Shown here: positions 61,333 through 64,000 of the stretch, in pieces | How the letters are laid out: each line of letters opens with the position of its first letter | Position numbering within the stretch: the stretch's first letter is position 1 | Assembly (NCBI GenBank): GCA_010909165.1 | Contig: VJWM01000044.1 | Location: forward strand, 558,001-622,000 | DNA length: 64,000 nucleotides | Origin: Anthoceros angustus | Lineage: Eukaryota; Streptophyta; Anthocerotopsida; Anthocerotales; Anthocerotaceae | Direction of reading: 5' to 3' | Translations under genes and position numbers: made by a program | The notes under the pieces: model-generated | Database searches by the model: none | Told to the model about the DNA's origin: nothing | The model's input: the letters and a program-made list of their open reading frames with translations, nothing else

Positions 61333-61371
61333 CTACACTAGCGTACTAGTTAAGGATGCCTCAACCTAGAT

Positions 61372-61383
61372 GCTCTGATACCA
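61372..61383 (-). promoter_or_regulatory. tRNA-Met primer-binding site, right arm
   Basis: TGGTATCAGAGC on the minus strand directly after the right LTR-like arm. Identifies 61384-61985 as a 5' LTR of a minus-strand Copia-type element. Confidence 0.85.
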
Positions 61384-61985
61384 CCGAGTAACATCTCCTC
61401 TCTTTCGACGCCCAAGCGTACCTCCGAGCAGCCATCGCCTCCGAACTGTGTGCTCATCACTGCGGAACTTAGCGGAAGTATCCTTGCCCGCCACCTCACA
61501 CTGACATACCAACATGGCAGTCACGGGACCCAAGAAGTGCGGAGGAGCCACAGGCGCTTAGTGGAAAAACATTGTACCCTACGGTTTGGACCTTGGGCGG
61601 AGGCGGAAGAGCTGCATGAGAATGGCACTGGACATCTTCCGAGCGTGTGGACCTTGACGTCCTGCTGATCGAGAATCGCCCGATCAACAAGAACACTCTG
61701 AGCTGGAGGGCTAGAGAGAACTCCCATCTTTGCCTAAGCTAGGAGCTTAGTTCTCCTTCACTTGACCTCCTCCACAAAGCTCCTTCACAGGCCTCCCTTA
61801 GGTGCTCACAGCCCAAGCAACAAGTGCTCTCAAGGCTTTTGGAGGATCTTGAATCAATTGTCTTTAGCCTGTGGCTAGGTCTCCTTTTATACTCAAGCCC
61901 TAGCTACAATCTTAGTAACTACTTACTTAAGCTTTAAGCTATTATTTGCTACCACACACACTTCATAGGGTACATATGCTTAACA
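61384..61985 (-). repeat. LTR-like arm, right (Copia-type 5' LTR)
   Basis: About 602 bp on the minus strand, starting TGTTAAGC and ending TGTTACTCGG before the primer site, with TATAAAAGG (61883-61891). Inverted match of 60403-60985. Exact LTR ends are uncertain because no second same-strand LTR is in the window. Confidence 0.75.
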
Positions 61986-62259
61986 TGCTCTTAGTAAGCT
62001 GCTCTTCTAAACATGCCTATGCATGGAGCTTTCTTACAAAGCACTCAAGCCAGCTTTGTTACTTAAATATATTAATGAATTACATTTTAAAAATATATTG
62101 CCTTTTTTGTCTTTGCTTGTTAGGTCTACATGTTCCTAGGAAGGAAGGAAGCTACCGTGACATAACATGAATAATAACATTGTATGTCTTCCTTTTCGAG
62201 TGACACCTTGTACTGCTGCTCGCCGTTGTGCACTCTCGGGCCCTTAGAAGCTTGCTTCA

Positions 62260-62720
62260 GAGTGACAGGTTGATCCGGCAGGTTAACAGCAGCTGCTGAC
62301 GTAGTGTTTGGAAGTCCTCAGGCTCATACAGACGCTCAATCCACTCAGATCTTGGCGGTTTGGACCTGGTGGACCGACGAGTTCTGAAACAGGCGGGGGC
62401 ACGGCAGGTGCCATCGCATCACCGCCTTGAAAACGTCTTCAGTCGCGTCCTCAGCTCAGGTGCTCCAGGATGAGATATAGCTTCTAACTGTCGTGTCCCA
62501 TGCTTGTGAAAGTAGCACGCTCTCGCTGGACCTATCAGGCGATAGGGGACACAAAATGCTGAGAGGTCTGTCTGATATTGCAACCTTTCAGATTTGCATC
62601 AGATGCACAGGCTCTAGCAGCAGACCTGTGGCCCGACAAGGACAGGGATACCGAAGAAAAATGGGGATCAATGAATTATGGATAGGTAGTAAAGGCATGA
62701 CTAGCTAGTAGAAGAGACGT
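62260..62720 (-). pseudogene. Copia polyprotein fragment, copy C
   Basis: Reverse-complement copy of 57393-57850, again with small deletions. Follows pectinesterase copy C on the minus strand as in the other two units. Confidence 0.8.
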
Positions 62721-62842
62721 TACAAAGCAACACTAAGAGGGCCTTGGATGTGCGAGCTGTGCAAACAACGTTCAACATGGAGAAGCTGCTGCCATCCTTA
62801 TTGAACGGCAATATTTGGAGTTCGACGCTCGCTTAGAGCCAC

Positions 62843-64000
62843 CTAAGTGCGGGAGGAAGCCATTCGTCGCCGTCAATGTAACCGAATCCAATGAAGGGCG
62901 CAGCCTGGGCTCTGGTGAGCCTTCTCGCCCACGTGGGCCAACTGGCGGTGCCGGCGCCCGGGCCAAAGGTGGCGTATTCTCCGTAGAAGACAGTCCTGCA
63001 GGGGAAGGCACCATCAGCGCACATTCTCGCTGTATGCAATTCATGCTGGTGAAGCCGGTTAACTCTGGGGCTTTGGGATCAGTGGTTCGATTTCCCCTGG
63101 GGCAGCAGCGGACTAGACTCCAAGACATGAGAGATGCAATTCCATGCAAAAGCTTGCAATCTCGGAATCGAAGTCCGACTTACTTGTCGCGGCCAGGAGT
63201 GTTCCAGTCGTTCCAGCCGGTGGGAGTGATGATGTCGGCGATGAAGGTATAGATGTAGACGACGCGGGAGTAGGGGCCCCAGGCGCGGCCGAGGTAGAGG
63301 GACCCGGAACCCGTGACGACGCAGCCCACGAAGGAGAAGCCGCCGGCATCGGTCGGAGTGAGACGTTTCTGGGCGGTGAGCGAGCCGAAGGTCTCGGCGA
63401 CCGAGTGAAGGTGGCATTTACGGTAGAGCGAGCGGCCGTCGCCGAAGATGAAGTCGATCGATCCCTCGATGTAGCTGTTGTAGAAGTAGTGCCTGCCCTG
63501 GTGATCGTAAAGCGTGTCCTGCCCGCCCACGACGCTCACGTTGTAGAGCGCTGCTTTGTCCCCGCTCAGCCTGAGCGCCACCGCCTGCTGCCCCCCGGCG
63601 CCTGCAGCAGCGCCGAGTTCCGAAGCTGATCCCGGCCGCCACGAAGTTGTCGGAATTCACCGCGAAGGTGGCGCTGCCGAAGGTGCTCAGCACCTTCCCG
63701 CCTCTTGCTGGACGCGGTGTCGCCCCACACGATCTCCGTCGTCCTGGCGTCCTCGCCTCGCAGCGTGACGAAGGGCGTGCTGCTGGGGATGATCACCTTC
63801 CCTGGAACGGTGCAGCTCAGGTCACGTGACGGGACGCAAGAACGCGGAATCGGCGTACGGTGCGCTTACTTGTAGGATCCGGGCTTGACGAAGATGGTGA
63901 CGCGCCGGGTGTTGCCAGGGGACGGCGTCCACTGCCGCCTGCACCGACCGGAAGTCGCCGGAGCCGTCCAGGGCCACGGTGATGAAGGTGCTGAGCGTGG
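62843..64000 (-). pseudogene. Pectin methylesterase, copy C (cut by window edge)
   Basis: The best-kept of the three over the catalytic domain. 63180-63581 is one open frame with VALRLSGDKAALYNVSVVGG, QDTLYDHQGRHYFYNSYIEG, SIDFIFGDGRSLYRK, and LYLGRAWGPYSRVVYIYTFI: both catalytic aspartates (in QDTLYDH and DFIFG) and the LGRAWG arginine are present. Exon 1 ends PGSYK at a GTAAGC donor, matching the family GSYxE motif. Breaks occur upstream in AVPKGN (63915), near SKRR (63700), and around 63600. The last exon retains GEYATFG, GFGYIDGDEWLP. The N-terminal part lies beyond 64000. Confidence 0.88.

Larger units (their letters stand above)
58094..64000. repeat. Large inverted duplication (pectinesterase plus LTR arms)
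   Basis: Left arm 58094-60985 and right arm 61384 to beyond the window end are reverse complements over at least 2.6 kb each: pectinesterase, Copia fragment, AT-rich tail, and LTR-like arm. The ~400-bp centre (60986-61383) holds a 23-bp inverted repeat and a minisatellite. Copy A (55529-58093) is a direct copy of the left-arm unit, offset about 2565 bp. Confidence 0.92.

Overview
The window is nuclear DNA of a land plant. Genes are split by short GT-AG introns (mostly about 60-400 bp), there is a probable plastid-type diaminopimelate epimerase, a plant-type serine decarboxylase and a mitochondrial FTSH3/FTSH10-type protease, and the DNA between genes is full of Copia and Gypsy remnants. A full-length CCDC61/VFL3-type basal-body protein (15135-17372) points to a lineage that still makes flagellated sperm (bryophyte, lycophyte, fern or similar) rather than a flowering plant. 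The species cannot be named from the sequence alone.

Gene-rich part (1-33 kb): 5' part of a type II metacaspase (minus, cut by the window edge); a decayed pyruvate dehydrogenase E1-alpha gene (minus, 1.6-3.2 kb); a repeat-rich stretch (3.4-9.3 kb) with a four-copy ~300 bp array and unidentified ORFs; serine decarboxylase (minus, two reading-frame breaks); diaminopimelate epimerase (plus, ten exons, intact); CCDC61/VFL3 (minus, one exon); methionine sulfoxide reductase A (minus, three exons); a JmjN-JmjC-C5HC2-FYRN-FYRC histone demethylase (minus, eleven exons); a TTC39/IML2-type TPR protein (minus, about nineteen exons); and mitochondrial FtsH (minus, eight exons). These are independent housekeeping genes, not an operon.

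Repeat-rich part (32.4-64 kb): a 1.93-kb tandem duplication that repeats the FtsH promoter and first two exons; a Copia element (37100-45576) with 245/248 bp LTRs, GTACA target duplications, a tRNA-Met primer site and unusual TA...TA ends, inserted into a decayed Gypsy integrase; a tandemly duplicated Copia/Gypsy chimera (45.8-48 kb); a GC-rich, stop-poor block (49.9-54.1 kb) that looks like degenerate retroelement sequence; an AT-rich stretch with a recurring TTGTAAAA motif; and three broken pectin methylesterase copies, each followed by the same Copia fragment. The second and third copies face each other around two inverted LTR-like arms, so the last 6 kb form a very large inverted repeat.

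A recurring oddity is that interior copies of several duplications differ from the outer copies mostly by small deletions. Either the sequence there is unpolished, or these copies decay in an unusual way. I saw no clearly new biological system. The strongest leads are the inverted pectinesterase/LTR structure, the duplicated FtsH 5' end, and the unidentified 6-8.5 kb array and ORFs. Exon limits were derived by hand from splice consensus and family similarity and may be off by a few bases.
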